16,830 nt of DNA, taken from NCBI GenBank assembly GCA_021814895.1, contig JAKAHN010000003.1, forward strand, positions 1-16,830, given 5' to 3'. Within the stretch, counting starts at the first letter, position 1; each line of letters starts with the position of its first letter. The notes under the pieces were generated by a model that searched no databases, was not told the origin of the DNA, and was given only the letters and a program-made list of their open reading frames with translations. This document shows, piece by piece, positions 4,950-13,409 of the stretch. The stretch comes from a bacterium (GTDB lineage: Bacteria; Patescibacteriota; Minisyncoccia; Phycocordibacterales; 2-02-FULL-43-11). Position numbers and translations under genes: made by a program.

Positions 4950-5675
4950 TCATCCTACTATTGAAATAGCGATATACAAAACGGCAATGCCAAAGACTGT
5001 CATTATCGTAGTCCACATTGTCGGATGTGAATGGTGACTTTCCGGGATCAAATCGCTGGCGCCGATATATAAGAAAAAACCGGAAAACAAGGCCAGTAAG
5101 ATACCGAGTGCTTCGGAAGAAAGGGTAAAAAATAAAGTGGATAATACGCCAATTACAGGCGCCAAAGCATCCACCAAAAGCCAGTGTAGGGCTTTTTTTC
5201 TTTCGCCTCCATTTTTCAAAACCATACTGACAGTATTGATTCCATCGGAAAAATCATGAGTCAAAACCGCCACCGCCACAATCGCTCCCACCGTATTGGA
5301 CACTTGGAAAGCAAGGCCGATGCCCATACCATCGAGAAAACTGTGGAATGATAAACTGCCCGCGCCGATACTAGCTCTTTGCACTGATTGTTCGCTTCCA
5401 CCATCATTGTGATGATGATGTTTGTTGAGTAAAATCAGCCTGTCCAAAGTCATATAGGCAACAAAACCAAAAACCGTAAACGTCAGTAACGCTCTCGGTT
5501 CAAGAATTTTTCCGGCAAGTTCAAATGCTTCCGGTAAAAGGTCAAAAAAGGCAACGGCAATAATCGCCCCGGCGCTAAAACCTAGAACAAGATGCAATCG
5601 GTCTTTCAAACGCAAAGCAAATAACCCCCCAAGAAAAGTTGAAAAAAACGTGGCAATTGTAATGATAATAATCAT
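4950..5675 (-). CDS. ZIP-family divalent metal transporter
   Basis: A 241-residue inner-membrane protein of the ZIP family, which brings zinc or other divalent metals into the cytoplasm. Hydrophobic segments fill the sequence. The two metal-binding helices are recognisable as HSFLDGMGIGLAF (H111, D115) and HDFSDGINTVSMV (H140, D144). A histidine-rich cytoplasmic loop HHHHND (86-91) precedes them, and DLIPESHHSHP (208-218) lies near the end. It is the second gene of an operon, 11 bp behind a Fur-family regulator, so it is probably repressed when the metal is plentiful. The ATG at 5675 has no Shine-Dalgarno site. Metal choice (zinc, manganese or iron) cannot be settled here; zinc is most common for the family. 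Confidence 0.94.
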   Translation of the reverse strand: MIIIITIATFFSTFLGGLFALRLKDRLHLVLGFSAGAIIAVAFFDLLPEAFELAGKILEPRALLTFTVFGFVAYMTLDRLILLNKHHHHNDGGSEQSVQRASIGAGSLSFHSFLDGMGIGLAFQVSNTVGAIVAVAVLTHDFSDGINTVSMVLKNGGERKKALHWLLVDALAPVIGVLSTLFFTLSSEALGILLALFSGFFLYIGASDLIPESHHSHPTMWTTIMTVFGIAVLYIAISIVG

Positions 5676-5686
5676 CTGTTTTTATT

Positions 5687-6130
5687 TTATTTATTAACGC
5701 AATTTAAACAATTGCCAAAAAATTCCACGCTGTGCGAATATATTTTTTTAAACTTTTTTGATTTTTTGGCAATAATACTGTTTTTCAAATTACCGATCAA
5801 ACAACTTGACACGTCTTCGATTTCTCCGCATTTACTACAAATAATATGGTGGTGATGCGGTCTGTCCAATTTATATTCAAAATAAGCGATGCTGTTATTA
5901 AAATCAACTCTGTCTACAACACCTTTCTTAATCAAATCCGCCAGAGCGCGATACAAAGTAGTCTGATTAGGAGCCTTCCCTTCCCAAATATCAATAATGC
6001 TTTTAACGGAAAGAGGTTTGTCGTTTTTCTTGAGCAACTCCAAAAGAGCGATTTTAGTTTTGGTCGCTCTAAAACCCAACTCTCTGAGTTTTTGGCAAAC
6101 GTTAAAACCATAATCGTATTTTTTGTTCAT
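5687..6130 (-). CDS. Fur-family metal-responsive transcription repressor
   Basis: The 147-residue product has the Fur/Zur/PerR layout. A winged helix at about 8-85 has the recognition helix around NQTTLYRAL (55-63). A dimerisation domain follows with the regulatory-site histidines HHHH (92-95) and H133. Two CxxC pairs (C98/C101 and C141/C144) should bind structural zinc. It is the first gene of an operon with a ZIP transporter, and a perfect 21-bp palindrome lies over its own promoter. It therefore probably represses both genes when its metal is abundant. The transporter partner favours a Zur-like zinc sensor, but Fur, Mur or PerR behaviour cannot be excluded. The ATG at 6130 lies eight bases after a TATAAT. 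Confidence 0.93.
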   Translation of the reverse strand: MNKKYDYGFNVCQKLRELGFRATKTKIALLELLKKNDKPLSVKSIIDIWEGKAPNQTTLYRALADLIKKGVVDRVDFNNSIAYFEYKLDRPHHHHIICSKCGEIEDVSSCLIGNLKNSIIAKKSKKFKKIYSHSVEFFGNCLNCVNK

Positions 6131-6138
6131 ATCTATAT

Positions 6139-6144
6139 ATTATA
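6139..6144 (-). promoter_or_regulatory. -10 box of the fur-zip operon
   Basis: Minus-strand TATAAT (plus ATTATA, 6139-6144) ends eight bases before the ATG at 6130, so the transcript should begin within about two bases of the start codon. The -35 region falls inside the adjacent palindrome, where only a weak TATTGC is available at a 16-bp spacing. Confidence 0.6.
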
Positions 6145-6145
6145 C

Positions 6146-6166
6146 TATTGCAAATAATTTGCAATA
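6146..6166. promoter_or_regulatory. 21-bp palindromic operator, Fur/Zur-box type
   Basis: TATTGCAAAT and ATTTGCAATA are perfect inverted repeats of 10 bp around one central A. This 10-1-10 architecture is like the 9-1-9 or 7-1-7 boxes of Fur-family proteins. It starts one base upstream of the -10 box and covers the -35 region of the fur-zip operon. A bound dimer would block the polymerase, so it is the obvious autoregulatory site. It is 81 bp from the -35 of the divergent oxidoreductase gene, so control of that gene is less likely. Confidence 0.8.
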
Positions 6167-6246
6167 TTAAAAATTCCCTTGGCAATATCAACTATTCCGG
6201 TTAATTTCGTTAAAAAACCCCTACTCTATCCAAAAAAAATGAGTTT

Positions 6247-6273
6247 TTGACATTCAAAAAATTATGGTATTAT
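6247..6273 (+). promoter_or_regulatory. Promoter of the DsbA-like gene
   Basis: TTGACA (6247-6252) is a perfect -35 box. After 15 bp comes TATTAT (6268-6273), preceded by TGG to give an extended -10 (TGnTATTAT). The predicted start near 6280 leaves a leader of about 40 nt before the ATG at 6321. Confidence 0.6.
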
Positions 6274-6320
6274 GGCTTAATGTTATGTTTTATATTTATA
6301 AGTTAATTGATTAGAAACAT

Positions 6321-7130
6321 ATGGATAATCAGAACAAAATGTCAGTACCTGTTGCTATTATTATTGCCGGAATCGTTATTGCCGGAGCTATTTTTTTCTC
6401 AAGAGGCACTCAGTCACCAACAACCAAAAATGGATCTGCTGATAATCAGAGTTTAGTGGCCATTAAGACAATAGATTTTACCCCTGTGACCGACAAGGAT
6501 CATATTTTGGGTGATCCGAACGCTTCAATTGTAGTAGTAACTTACACCGACCTAGAATGTCCGGCTTGCAAATATTTTGACCCGATTCTTTCGCAAATGA
6601 TGGATGAATACGGGAAATCAAGCCAAACCGCTTTGGTTTTCAGAAATTTCCCTATTAAAGAACTTCATTCCAAGGCGCCGAAAGAAGCGGAAGCGGCCGA
6701 ATGTGTAGCTCAACTTGGCGGTAATCAAAAATACTGGGACTTCGTAAATAAAATTTATGATGTAACACCGGCCAATAACGGGCTTGATCCGGCACAATTG
6801 CCTATTATCGCAAGCGGAGTCGGAATAGACAAAACTAAATTTAATACTTGTCTGGACAGCGGAAAAAACGCGACAATTGTTTCAGCTGATTACAACACCG
6901 GTGTACAAGCGGGAGTTCAGGGCACACCAACCTCTTTCCTTGTCCTTAAAAAACCACTGTCAAAAGATGCGACTGACAGAGTGCTTACAGCAACCTCCGC
7001 TTTCAAAGACCAGAGCGGCCAATCGCTCGTCATTGTGGGAAACAATGGCAGTATCGTTGAGATAGCAGCCGCTTTTCCCTATCAAGGATTAAAACAAATT
7101 ATTGACGCAATATTAGCGGAACAAAAATAG
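6321..7130 (+). CDS. Membrane-anchored DsbA/BdbD-type thiol oxidoreductase
   Basis: The 269-residue product has one N-terminal hydrophobic segment (about 8-26) with no clear cleavage site, so it is probably tethered with its catalytic domain outside. A polar linker of about 30 residues follows, then a thioredoxin-fold domain of the DsbA/Thioredoxin_4 type. The active site is CPAC (80-83) in DLECPACKYFD, and the cis-proline loop is GTPTSFLV (201-208, P203). Two further cysteines, C128 and C177, may form a structural disulphide. It should introduce or shuffle disulphides in secreted and surface proteins. No DsbB or VKOR partner is in the window. It has its own promoter and no obvious Shine-Dalgarno site, and it converges on the helicase gene. 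No terminator is evident in the 49-bp gap. Confidence 0.92.
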   Translation: MDNQNKMSVPVAIIIAGIVIAGAIFFSRGTQSPTTKNGSADNQSLVAIKTIDFTPVTDKDHILGDPNASIVVVTYTDLECPACKYFDPILSQMMDEYGKSSQTALVFRNFPIKELHSKAPKEAEAAECVAQLGGNQKYWDFVNKIYDVTPANNGLDPAQLPIIASGVGIDKTKFNTCLDSGKNATIVSADYNTGVQAGVQGTPTSFLVLKKPLSKDATDRVLTATSAFKDQSGQSLVIVGNNGSIVEIAAAFPYQGLKQIIDAILAEQK

Positions 7131-7179
7131 AAAGTAGGGAGTATTGGGTCAATTGTTATAAGTTGTTGGTTGTTGACTT

Positions 7180-10098
7180 CTACGTCACTTCCCTTAATCC
7201 ACACCATTCGCATTTGGTATCATAGCATTTACTGATCGCGATGTTTCCGCTCCAAACAGCGTCAAGTAATGATTGAATCTCCCTTTTCACATTATTAATA
7301 TCATCATCAGAAATCGGCAAAGTTACCGTCGGGCAACGCCCTTTATTGTCAGGCGAAACAAAAACCAAAGCCGGGGTGATTCTTTTATCTCTCCACTTCG
7401 GGTTTTGACTCATTAAAATTTTATAAAAAACCAATTGGCGAAAATAATTTCCGTCATCGTTTTTTATCTCGCCTTTTATCGCTGAAACAGACATTGCTTG
7501 TTTAGTCTTGTAATCAAAAACTAAAATTTCATCTTGAGATTCAATGATAACGTCAAGTTTACCATGAATCGGAATACTGACATTTTTTTTGTCGTAAAGA
7601 CCTTCAAAATTATTTTCCACCCAATGCTCGGTAAAAACATTTCCGTTGATGTTAAAATGCGCAAAAAGAGCGGTGGCAACATCGCCTGAAGCTTCAATAA
7701 GCTCTTTCTTAACCGCCTCTTTTGTAGAAACATTTAAATAAGAATCGGTTAGAAAATCCTCAACGCTTTTTACTATCGTTTTTTGAATACTTTCAATGTC
7801 CCGTTTTTTTGATTGCCAAACTCGCGACAAAGCGTAATGCATCGCGCTCCCTTTTTCCGACATTGCTCCAGGCGCTTGTGGCAATTTTAATATACTCTGA
7901 TAAAGAAACTTATTTGGACATTCAATAAAATGATTAAGCGCTGTGACCGATAACCCTTTCTCCAACAAAACACTTTTTGCCAAATTGACGAATTTCATAT
8001 CCGTTTTCTTATCGTAAGACTTGATGCCCTGCTCAGTGATTACAACTTCTCCCCGCGGTAACAAAATTTCAGAAATATGTTTTTTATCTAGTTCTTCAAT
8101 AAAACGAAGCGGTGTTAAAACCCGGCCATCAGATTCTTCAGCCGGAGTCAAAATCACCACGTGTTTTCTGGCTCGAGTCAAAGCAACATAAAAAAGTCTG
8201 CGTAAATCATAAATATCGTTATCAGCCTGTTTTTTCGGCAAAATAAACGATGAGCCGTGGGTTTTGCCGACCCAAGATTCTTCGGTAGAATAAGGTAAAA
8301 AAACATAATCAAATTCAAGTCCTTTGCTACCGTGAGCGGTCAAAGCTTTGATCAGAGAATCGGGCGCGCCTACAGTTACTTTTACATTTCGAGATTCAGC
8401 CGAAGTCCTATAAGCAAGCATTGATTTCAAAAGAGTAATCGGTTCAGAAATATTATTTTCTCTGATTAAAGATTCGGAAAGCGCGACAATGCCGTGCCAA
8501 ACATGAGCATAAGACGGATCCTTGGCAATCAATTTTACAAAACCGGATTTTTCGGCGATGAAAATAATAAAATCCGCAGGATTGTCGTCCAAAAACCTTG
8601 ATTGAATTTGCTCAAAACTTTCCGAAAAACTTAAAGAGTTTGGTTTTCTGCCACTTCTCATTAAACCTATCGTCTTGGCGCCGTCTTCAAAAGACAATCT
8701 CCACATTCCCGAAACAATCGTTTTTGCCAAAGCGTCAACCTTACTTCGGTCAGCCACAAACTCCATAAGGTCAAAAAACAGTTTACCGACAGGATGATTA
8801 AAAATATCGACACTTCTCTCCGATGCAACATCTATATTATGTGATTCAAGTAAACGAATTACCCTATCTAAGTCGCGATTCCTGCGCACAATAACCGCAA
8901 CGCTCGCATCGCGATTTTTTTGGCAAATTTTTTTCAATTCTTTGATTAAGTACTCTTCAGATCCGCGAACATCTTCACTTTTGATTATTTCAATCGGCCG
9001 ACTGTCTCCGCCATTTTTTGAATTCAAACGTATCCTTAAATTTTTATATTCATCCGAATCGTAATTTTTTTCAATCATGCCAAAACTGGCGTCCAAAATA
9101 CTTTGATGGGAACGATAATTGGAATCAAGCGAAATTGTTTTCATCGCTTTCCAACGCTTTGAAAGCAAAAGAAAATTTTCAACTGATGCGCCCTGAAATC
9201 TATAAATCGCTTGTTTTTCATCGCCGACGATAAAAATATTCGGCGTTTCAAAAAATTCGGCAATCAGAGCGATTATAAAATTTTGAGCGTCATTGGTATC
9301 CTGATGTTCATCCACATGAATATATAAAAATCTTTCTTGGACCAATCGGAGCAATAACTCGTCTTTTCTAAGGGCCACAAGCAATTCTATAATCAAATCG
9401 TCATAATCCATTTTCTTATCCTCAATCTTTTTCTGTTCATATCGATCATAAACATCAGCAAAAAGAATGGTGCGATTATATTTTTCAACAAGCTCTTTTG
9501 CGTCCGCTTTCAATTCTCCCTTGGTAGCACCTCTGGTAGATATATAATCTTTGTTATTTTGTATCCTCTCGATTTCCGCTTCGGCATATTTCTTAACGGC
9601 CTCGGGAGTCAAAGCTTCGCGTTTTGCGTTTTCAATTGTTTTAATAATGCTTCGCAAATAAGCGTCCGGCTTTCCTATCGGCCGAATCTTGGCAAATAAC
9701 GGGTCTTCAAGAATTGAGATTATCATTAATTCCTGGTCAATATCGGTCAATTGTTTCCTATCACTCAATTGAATAAAATGGTCGGGATATTCGGCAATAA
9801 TAGAAGAGGCAAAACTGTGAAAGGTGTGGATATAAACGTCGTGAGCACGATTGCCAATAATTGAATGAAGTTTTGCCCGAATCGCTTTGACACCGGCATC
9901 GGTATAAGTGATAGCCAAAATACCGTTTGCCGGCGTATCGGTCAAACGTAAGATATTGGCGATTCTAAGGGTTAAAACGGTCGTTTTGCCCGTTCCAGGA
10001 CCGGCTATAACCATTACCGGTCCGTCAATCGTATCAACAGCCAGTTTTTGTTCAGAGTTTAGAGAATCATAAGCTTTTTTAAATTCTGGTGAAATCAT
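7180..10098 (-). CDS. UvrD/AddA-like helicase fused to a RecB-type nuclease with Fe-S cysteines
   Basis: The 972-residue product has an SF1A helicase followed by a nuclease. Helicase motifs: Q motif near LNSEQ (13-17), Walker A GPGTGKTT (33-40), motif II VDEHQDT (262-268), motif III GDEKQAIYRFQGA (292-304), motif IV LDSNYRSHQS (324-333), motif V ALTAHGSKGLEFD (585-597) and motif VI RRLFYVALTRAR (633-644). The C-terminal third is a PD-(D/E)XK nuclease with H754, D849 (GKLD), FDYKTK (D862, K864) and QxxxY (Q888, Y892). C727 and the C958/C963/C966 cluster have the spacing of the Fe-S clasp in AddB, AdnB and Cas4-like nucleases. It likely unwinds and resects DNA ends for recombinational repair as one chain. 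It lies downstream of rpoD with its own -10 box six bases before the ATG. Plain UvrD/PcrA is excluded by the nuclease. Confidence 0.93.
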   Translation of the reverse strand: MISPEFKKAYDSLNSEQKLAVDTIDGPVMVIAGPGTGKTTVLTLRIANILRLTDTPANGILAITYTDAGVKAIRAKLHSIIGNRAHDVYIHTFHSFASSIIAEYPDHFIQLSDRKQLTDIDQELMIISILEDPLFAKIRPIGKPDAYLRSIIKTIENAKREALTPEAVKKYAEAEIERIQNNKDYISTRGATKGELKADAKELVEKYNRTILFADVYDRYEQKKIEDKKMDYDDLIIELLVALRKDELLLRLVQERFLYIHVDEHQDTNDAQNFIIALIAEFFETPNIFIVGDEKQAIYRFQGASVENFLLLSKRWKAMKTISLDSNYRSHQSILDASFGMIEKNYDSDEYKNLRIRLNSKNGGDSRPIEIIKSEDVRGSEEYLIKELKKICQKNRDASVAVIVRRNRDLDRVIRLLESHNIDVASERSVDIFNHPVGKLFFDLMEFVADRSKVDALAKTIVSGMWRLSFEDGAKTIGLMRSGRKPNSLSFSESFEQIQSRFLDDNPADFIIFIAEKSGFVKLIAKDPSYAHVWHGIVALSESLIRENNISEPITLLKSMLAYRTSAESRNVKVTVGAPDSLIKALTAHGSKGLEFDYVFLPYSTEESWVGKTHGSSFILPKKQADNDIYDLRRLFYVALTRARKHVVILTPAEESDGRVLTPLRFIEELDKKHISEILLPRGEVVITEQGIKSYDKKTDMKFVNLAKSVLLEKGLSVTALNHFIECPNKFLYQSILKLPQAPGAMSEKGSAMHYALSRVWQSKKRDIESIQKTIVKSVEDFLTDSYLNVSTKEAVKKELIEASGDVATALFAHFNINGNVFTEHWVENNFEGLYDKKNVSIPIHGKLDVIIESQDEILVFDYKTKQAMSVSAIKGEIKNDDGNYFRQLVFYKILMSQNPKWRDKRITPALVFVSPDNKGRCPTVTLPISDDDINNVKREIQSLLDAVWSGNIAISKCYDTKCEWCGLREVT

Positions 10099-10104
10099 TT
10101 AATT

Positions 10105-10110
10105 ATTATA
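10105..10110 (-). promoter_or_regulatory. -10 box of the helicase-nuclease gene
   Basis: Minus-strand TATAAT (plus ATTATA) ends six bases before the ATG at 10098, the same distance as at hisS. This implies a leaderless transcript. No clear -35 is present. The gap to rpoD (10099-10180) shows no terminator hairpin, so read-through from rpoD is also possible. Confidence 0.5.
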
Positions 10111-10180
10111 AACCATATTTAAAAAACTTATACGAATCTGGTTTTAATCGCATCTATAATTTCAACATTTAATTAATTAT

Positions 10181-11413
10181 TTAATAGCTTTGCAATTTTT
10201 TAGCTTTCTCATGCTGACGGATTTTTTCGTGAGCTTTGGCTTCAATTTGGCGGATACGTTCGCGGGTAACATTGAATTGCTGACCGACTTCTTCAAGAGT
10301 ATGAGTAATACCATCCAAAAGACCGTGGCGCATTTCAAGAATCTTTCGTTCTTTTTCAGACAACTCGCTCAAAATTTCTCTAACCTGATCCGACAAAATT
10401 CGCTGAGATGCTTCCTGGTCGGGAGAAATAATTTTGTCATCGGCAATAAAATTACCGAGGGTTGATTTTCCATCATCACTCTCATCGCCAATCGGGCTTT
10501 CCAAGGAAACGGTGTCTTGATTGATTTTTTCAATTTGATAAACCTTTTCCACCTCAAGTCCCATTTCAAGAGCGATCTCTTCCGGCAACGGGTCGCGACC
10601 TAAATCTTGCGATAATCTTCTTAAAACTTGTTTATATTTGGCGATAGTTTCAACCATATGAACCGGCACGCGGATTGTTCTTGATTGGTCAGCCAAAGCG
10701 CGAGTAATAGCTTGTCTAATCCACCAGGTGGCATAGGTTGAAAATTTATAACCTTTTCGCCAATCAAATTTATCTACTGCCTTAAAAAGTCCTAGGTTGC
10801 CTTCTTGGATAAGATCAAGCAAGGTTAAATCAGCGCTTCGTCCGACATATTTTTTTGCTATAGACACAACCAAACGCAAATTCGCTTTTGCTAAAAGACT
10901 TTTTGCTTCAATGTCGGCCTTTTCAATTCTCTTGGCCAATTCTTTTTCTTGACTGGCCGGAATAAGAGGATAACGACCTATTTCTTTCAAATAGATTTGG
11001 ATTGAATCGTAAGAAGAATCACCGCCTCGACTGATAATGTTCGGGTTCTTAAGTAAATCTTCATCCATATCCAAAATACCTCCGCCCTCCAATACGTCTA
11101 TATTGGCCGATACTAACTTACTGTAAAGATCGTCCAGAAACGGTACGTCATTTTCTACGTTTGGAAATTCTCGAAGAATCTCGTCGTAAGTGACAAAACC
11201 GCGATCTTTTCCGCGAGAAATCAATCTAACCGCCTTATTTTCCATATCCCTCGCTTTTTTTAAAAGATTGACTGGTATTTTTTCGGATTTTACATTGTTT
11301 AGACGGTTTAAAATATTTTTTGATTTTTTATTGAGCTTGCTCCTGCTTTTTACCTTTTTATTTTTTTTCTGTGATTTAACGCTTTTTTTGGTTGTTTGTT
11401 TTTTTGTGGCCAT
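10181..11413 (-). CDS. rpoD: Primary sigma factor RpoD (sigma-70/SigA)
   Basis: Housekeeping sigma factor that directs RNA polymerase to most promoters. The 410 residues hold a lysine-rich N-terminus (1-46) and a region 1.1-like domain (about 47-110). Region 1.2 begins [16 protein letters not shown] (136-151). Region 2 includes [19 protein letters not shown] (200-218) and [15 protein letters not shown] (222-236), the -10 reading and melting part. Region 3 is at about 250-325, and region 4 has the helix-turn-helix [20 protein letters not shown] (372-391). All core regions are intact, and the size is typical of SigA-like factors without the large E. coli insertion. It follows dnaG by 48 bp on the same strand, the conserved dnaG-rpoD order, and a TATAAT lies in that gap. 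The ATG at 11413 has no Shine-Dalgarno site. Confidence 0.97.
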   Translation of the reverse strand: MATKKQTTKKSVKSQKKNKKVKSRSKLNKKSKNILNRLNNVKSEKIPVNLLKKARDMENKAVRLISRGKDRGFVTYDEILREFPNVENDVPFLDDLYSKLVSANIDVLEGGGILDMDEDLLKNPNIISRGGDSSYDSIQIYLKEIGRYPLIPASQEKELAKRIEKADIEAKSLLAKANLRLVVSIAKKYVGRSADLTLLDLIQEGNLGLFKAVDKFDWRKGYKFSTYATWWIRQAITRALADQSRTIRVPVHMVETIAKYKQVLRRLSQDLGRDPLPEEIALEMGLEVEKVYQIEKINQDTVSLESPIGDESDDGKSTLGNFIADDKIISPDQEASQRILSDQVREILSELSEKERKILEMRHGLLDGITHTLEEVGQQFNVTRERIRQIEAKAHEKIRQHEKAKKLQSY

Positions 11414-11424
11414 TGAGATTTTAA

Positions 11425-11430
11425 ATTATA
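11425..11430 (-). promoter_or_regulatory. -10 box in the dnaG-rpoD gap
   Basis: Minus-strand TATAAT (plus ATTATA) lies 11 bases before the rpoD ATG, so a transcript from it would carry a leader of about five bases. The surroundings are very AT-rich and no -35 stands out, so the hexamer could be chance. It would allow rpoD expression separately from dnaG. Confidence 0.4.
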
Positions 11431-11461
11431 AATAATAGTTTAATAAAATTTTTATCATTTG

Positions 11462-13174
11462 TTAAGCTTTAAAATTTTTTATTTCAGAAAGTCTATTGGT
11501 GATTTCTTGACATTCTTTTAATAAAATTTGAACTTCCTTGTCTTTTTTGTTTAATTCGGCCTTTTGTAATTCAATCATTTTTATAAGCAATTTCTCGCGT
11601 AAAACATCTTCTTCTAGATTTCTAATCAATTCAACAATCTCTGATTCCTTTATATCGCTACCATATATTAATTCCACTTCAAAAATCAACCTGTCCTTAT
11701 CTTTTTTGAATTGTTCATCTAAATCAGAAAAAGTCTTATCTAAAATAATCTGCATTTTTTCTTTTAAATTCTCTTTTTCAACTCCGGAAATCACACCGTT
11801 CTCCAAAGCGTAAAGAACAGAAAAAAGACGACGAAGAGGATTGTTTTTTGGCGCCGGCGTCTTGGCAAGCTTGGCAATAGAATCTGATTCATTAAACTCT
11901 TCAATCGGAGTTCTCTTTATTTCTTCCATTAAATATTCCTCTTGAATATTGGTCTGAACTGTCATCTTATGAAATGAAATGAGACGCACCTTCTCGCTAT
12001 CGGTCGGAACAGCGGCTAAAAGTGGTAAAATGCTACTCCTAAATCTTGCGATAAATTTTTCTGAAGAAAGTTTTTGTTCCTCTAGATTTTCCCAAGCAAA
12101 AGTTACAATGTGCTTGGCGTCTCTAATCGCCAATTTCCAAATTGACGGATCTTTAGCAATCAAATCAGCAGGATCTTTATCGCCAGCAATTTTCAAAATC
12201 TTAACATTAAACCCCAAAGATAACGCTAATTTTGCGGCTCTTTCGGTAGCTTTTATGCCCGCTTCGTCATTATCATAAGCAATGATAATATTAGATGATA
12301 AACGTTTTAAAATTGCAAGATGATCGCTCGTCAGAGCCGTCCCAGAAGTGGCCACGGTGTTGTTCCAACCAGCCTGTTGAGCCATTAAAAGATCCATCTG
12401 ACCTTCCACTAAAATACAAAAACCAAGCTGGCGGACGGCATTTTTAGCGATATGAAAACCATAAAGTGTTTCCGATTTCTTAAAAAGTTCTGTCTCTGGG
12501 CTGTTCAAATATTTCGCCACCCCTTTTTCATCCTTAAAAATTCGGCCGGAAAAAGCGATTACCCTGACAGCATTGTCAAAAATCGGGAACATTATTCTAT
12601 TTCTAAACGTATCGTAAGTTTTTTTGCTTTCATTCTCTTTTATAACGCCACAGTCGCGCATTTCGTCTCTTGTAAAACCCTCTTTGAGCAATCTATCTTC
12701 AGTCTGACGCCAATCGTCAAAAGCAAAACCAATTCTCCATTTTTTTATCGTTGCCGAAGTTAGTCCTCTTTTTTTCAAATAATCAACAGCTTCTTTATTA
12801 GTTGCCAGATTTTCTTCAAAAATCTTAGCCGTTCTTTCCATACACTCAAAAAGTCGGCTTCTTCTATCCATCATTTCTTTGTCTTTTTTTTCAAACTTCA
12901 ATTCTACTCCGGCGCGTTCAGCAAGCATTTTGAGGGCGCCGACAAAATCAATTCCTTCAAATTGCTCGACAAAAGAAAAAATATCGCCCTTGGCTCCACA
13001 GCCGAAGCAATAGTAAGAACCACGTTTTGGAGAGACAAAAAAAGACGGCGTTTTCTCGTTGTGAAATGGGCACTTCGCTTTATAATTCTGACCGGCTTTT
13101 TCCAGTTTGATGTATGACCCTATCACTTCCACAATATCGATTTTTTCTTTAATTTGTGTGGTGGTGTCAGACAT
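11462..13174 (-). CDS. dnaG: DNA primase
   Basis: Primase that lays RNA primers at the replication fork together with the replicative helicase. The 570-residue product starts with a CHC2 zinc-binding domain (C35, H38, C56, C59 in CPFH and CFGC). The catalytic core follows, with RNRIMFPIFD (191-200), KYLNSPET (221-228) and a Toprim part with EGQMD (257-261, E257) and YDNDEAG (300-306, D301, D303). Most bacterial primases have EGYMD, so the glutamine is a small variation that keeps the catalytic acid. The C-terminal part, about 400-570, is helical and charged and should be the helicase-binding domain, weakly conserved as usual. It sits between rpoC and rpoD. The ATG at 13174 has no Shine-Dalgarno site; the CHC2 domain follows at normal distance, so the start is sound. 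Confidence 0.97.
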   Translation of the reverse strand: MSDTTTQIKEKIDIVEVIGSYIKLEKAGQNYKAKCPFHNEKTPSFFVSPKRGSYYCFGCGAKGDIFSFVEQFEGIDFVGALKMLAERAGVELKFEKKDKEMMDRRSRLFECMERTAKIFEENLATNKEAVDYLKKRGLTSATIKKWRIGFAFDDWRQTEDRLLKEGFTRDEMRDCGVIKENESKKTYDTFRNRIMFPIFDNAVRVIAFSGRIFKDEKGVAKYLNSPETELFKKSETLYGFHIAKNAVRQLGFCILVEGQMDLLMAQQAGWNNTVATSGTALTSDHLAILKRLSSNIIIAYDNDEAGIKATERAAKLALSLGFNVKILKIAGDKDPADLIAKDPSIWKLAIRDAKHIVTFAWENLEEQKLSSEKFIARFRSSILPLLAAVPTDSEKVRLISFHKMTVQTNIQEEYLMEEIKRTPIEEFNESDSIAKLAKTPAPKNNPLRRLFSVLYALENGVISGVEKENLKEKMQIILDKTFSDLDEQFKKDKDRLIFEVELIYGSDIKESEIVELIRNLEEDVLREKLLIKMIELQKAELNKKDKEVQILLKECQEITNRLSEIKNFKA

Positions 13175-13182
13175 ATTTTAGA

Positions 13183-13254
13183 CGCTAGGCTCTAGGCGCT
13201 AGACTCTAGGAAATTCAATATATTCACTTCTTCCCTAAAACGCCTAACGCCTAT
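13183..13254. repeat. CTAGG-rich intergenic repeats before dnaG
   Basis: CGCTAGGCTCTAGG (13183-13196) is followed directly by CGCTAGACTCTAGG (13197-13210), a tandem 14-bp repeat with one mismatch. Further on, CGCCTAACGCCTA repeats the theme at about 13241-13253. The same word family occurs after hisS (4176-4215). The spacer between the rpoC stop and dnaG (13175-13409) otherwise holds only the possible small gene at 13301-13399. I see no clear terminator or promoter in it. Confidence 0.6.
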
Positions 13255-13300
13255 TTATTAGTTTTGACTTTTATATACACGAACAACAAATCTTGTTTCA

Positions 13301-13399
13301 CTAATTACTTTTCAAGTCCAAAAACCAAATTACGCTATGATTCCCATGAATTATTTTTTTAGAAGATTTAAAATTTTTCGGTTTTTCTGCATAATTCAT
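13301..13399 (-). CDS. Possible 32-residue basic protein behind rpoC
   Basis: An open frame of 32 codons starts at ATG 13399, 10 bases after the rpoC stop, and ends with TAG. Minus-strand AAGGA (plus 13407-13411), overlapping the rpoC stop codon, sits seven bases before the ATG, which is ideal Shine-Dalgarno placement and rare in this window. The product (MNYAEKPKNFKSSKKIIHG, then 13 residues including VIWFLDL) is lysine-rich and unlike anything I recognise. Translational coupling to rpoC is plausible. Being this short, it may be chance, and no homolog is known to me. Confidence 0.3.
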   Translation of the reverse strand: MNYAEKPKNFKSSKKIIHGNHSVIWFLDLKSN

Positions 13400-13409
13400 A
13401 CTTCATTCC

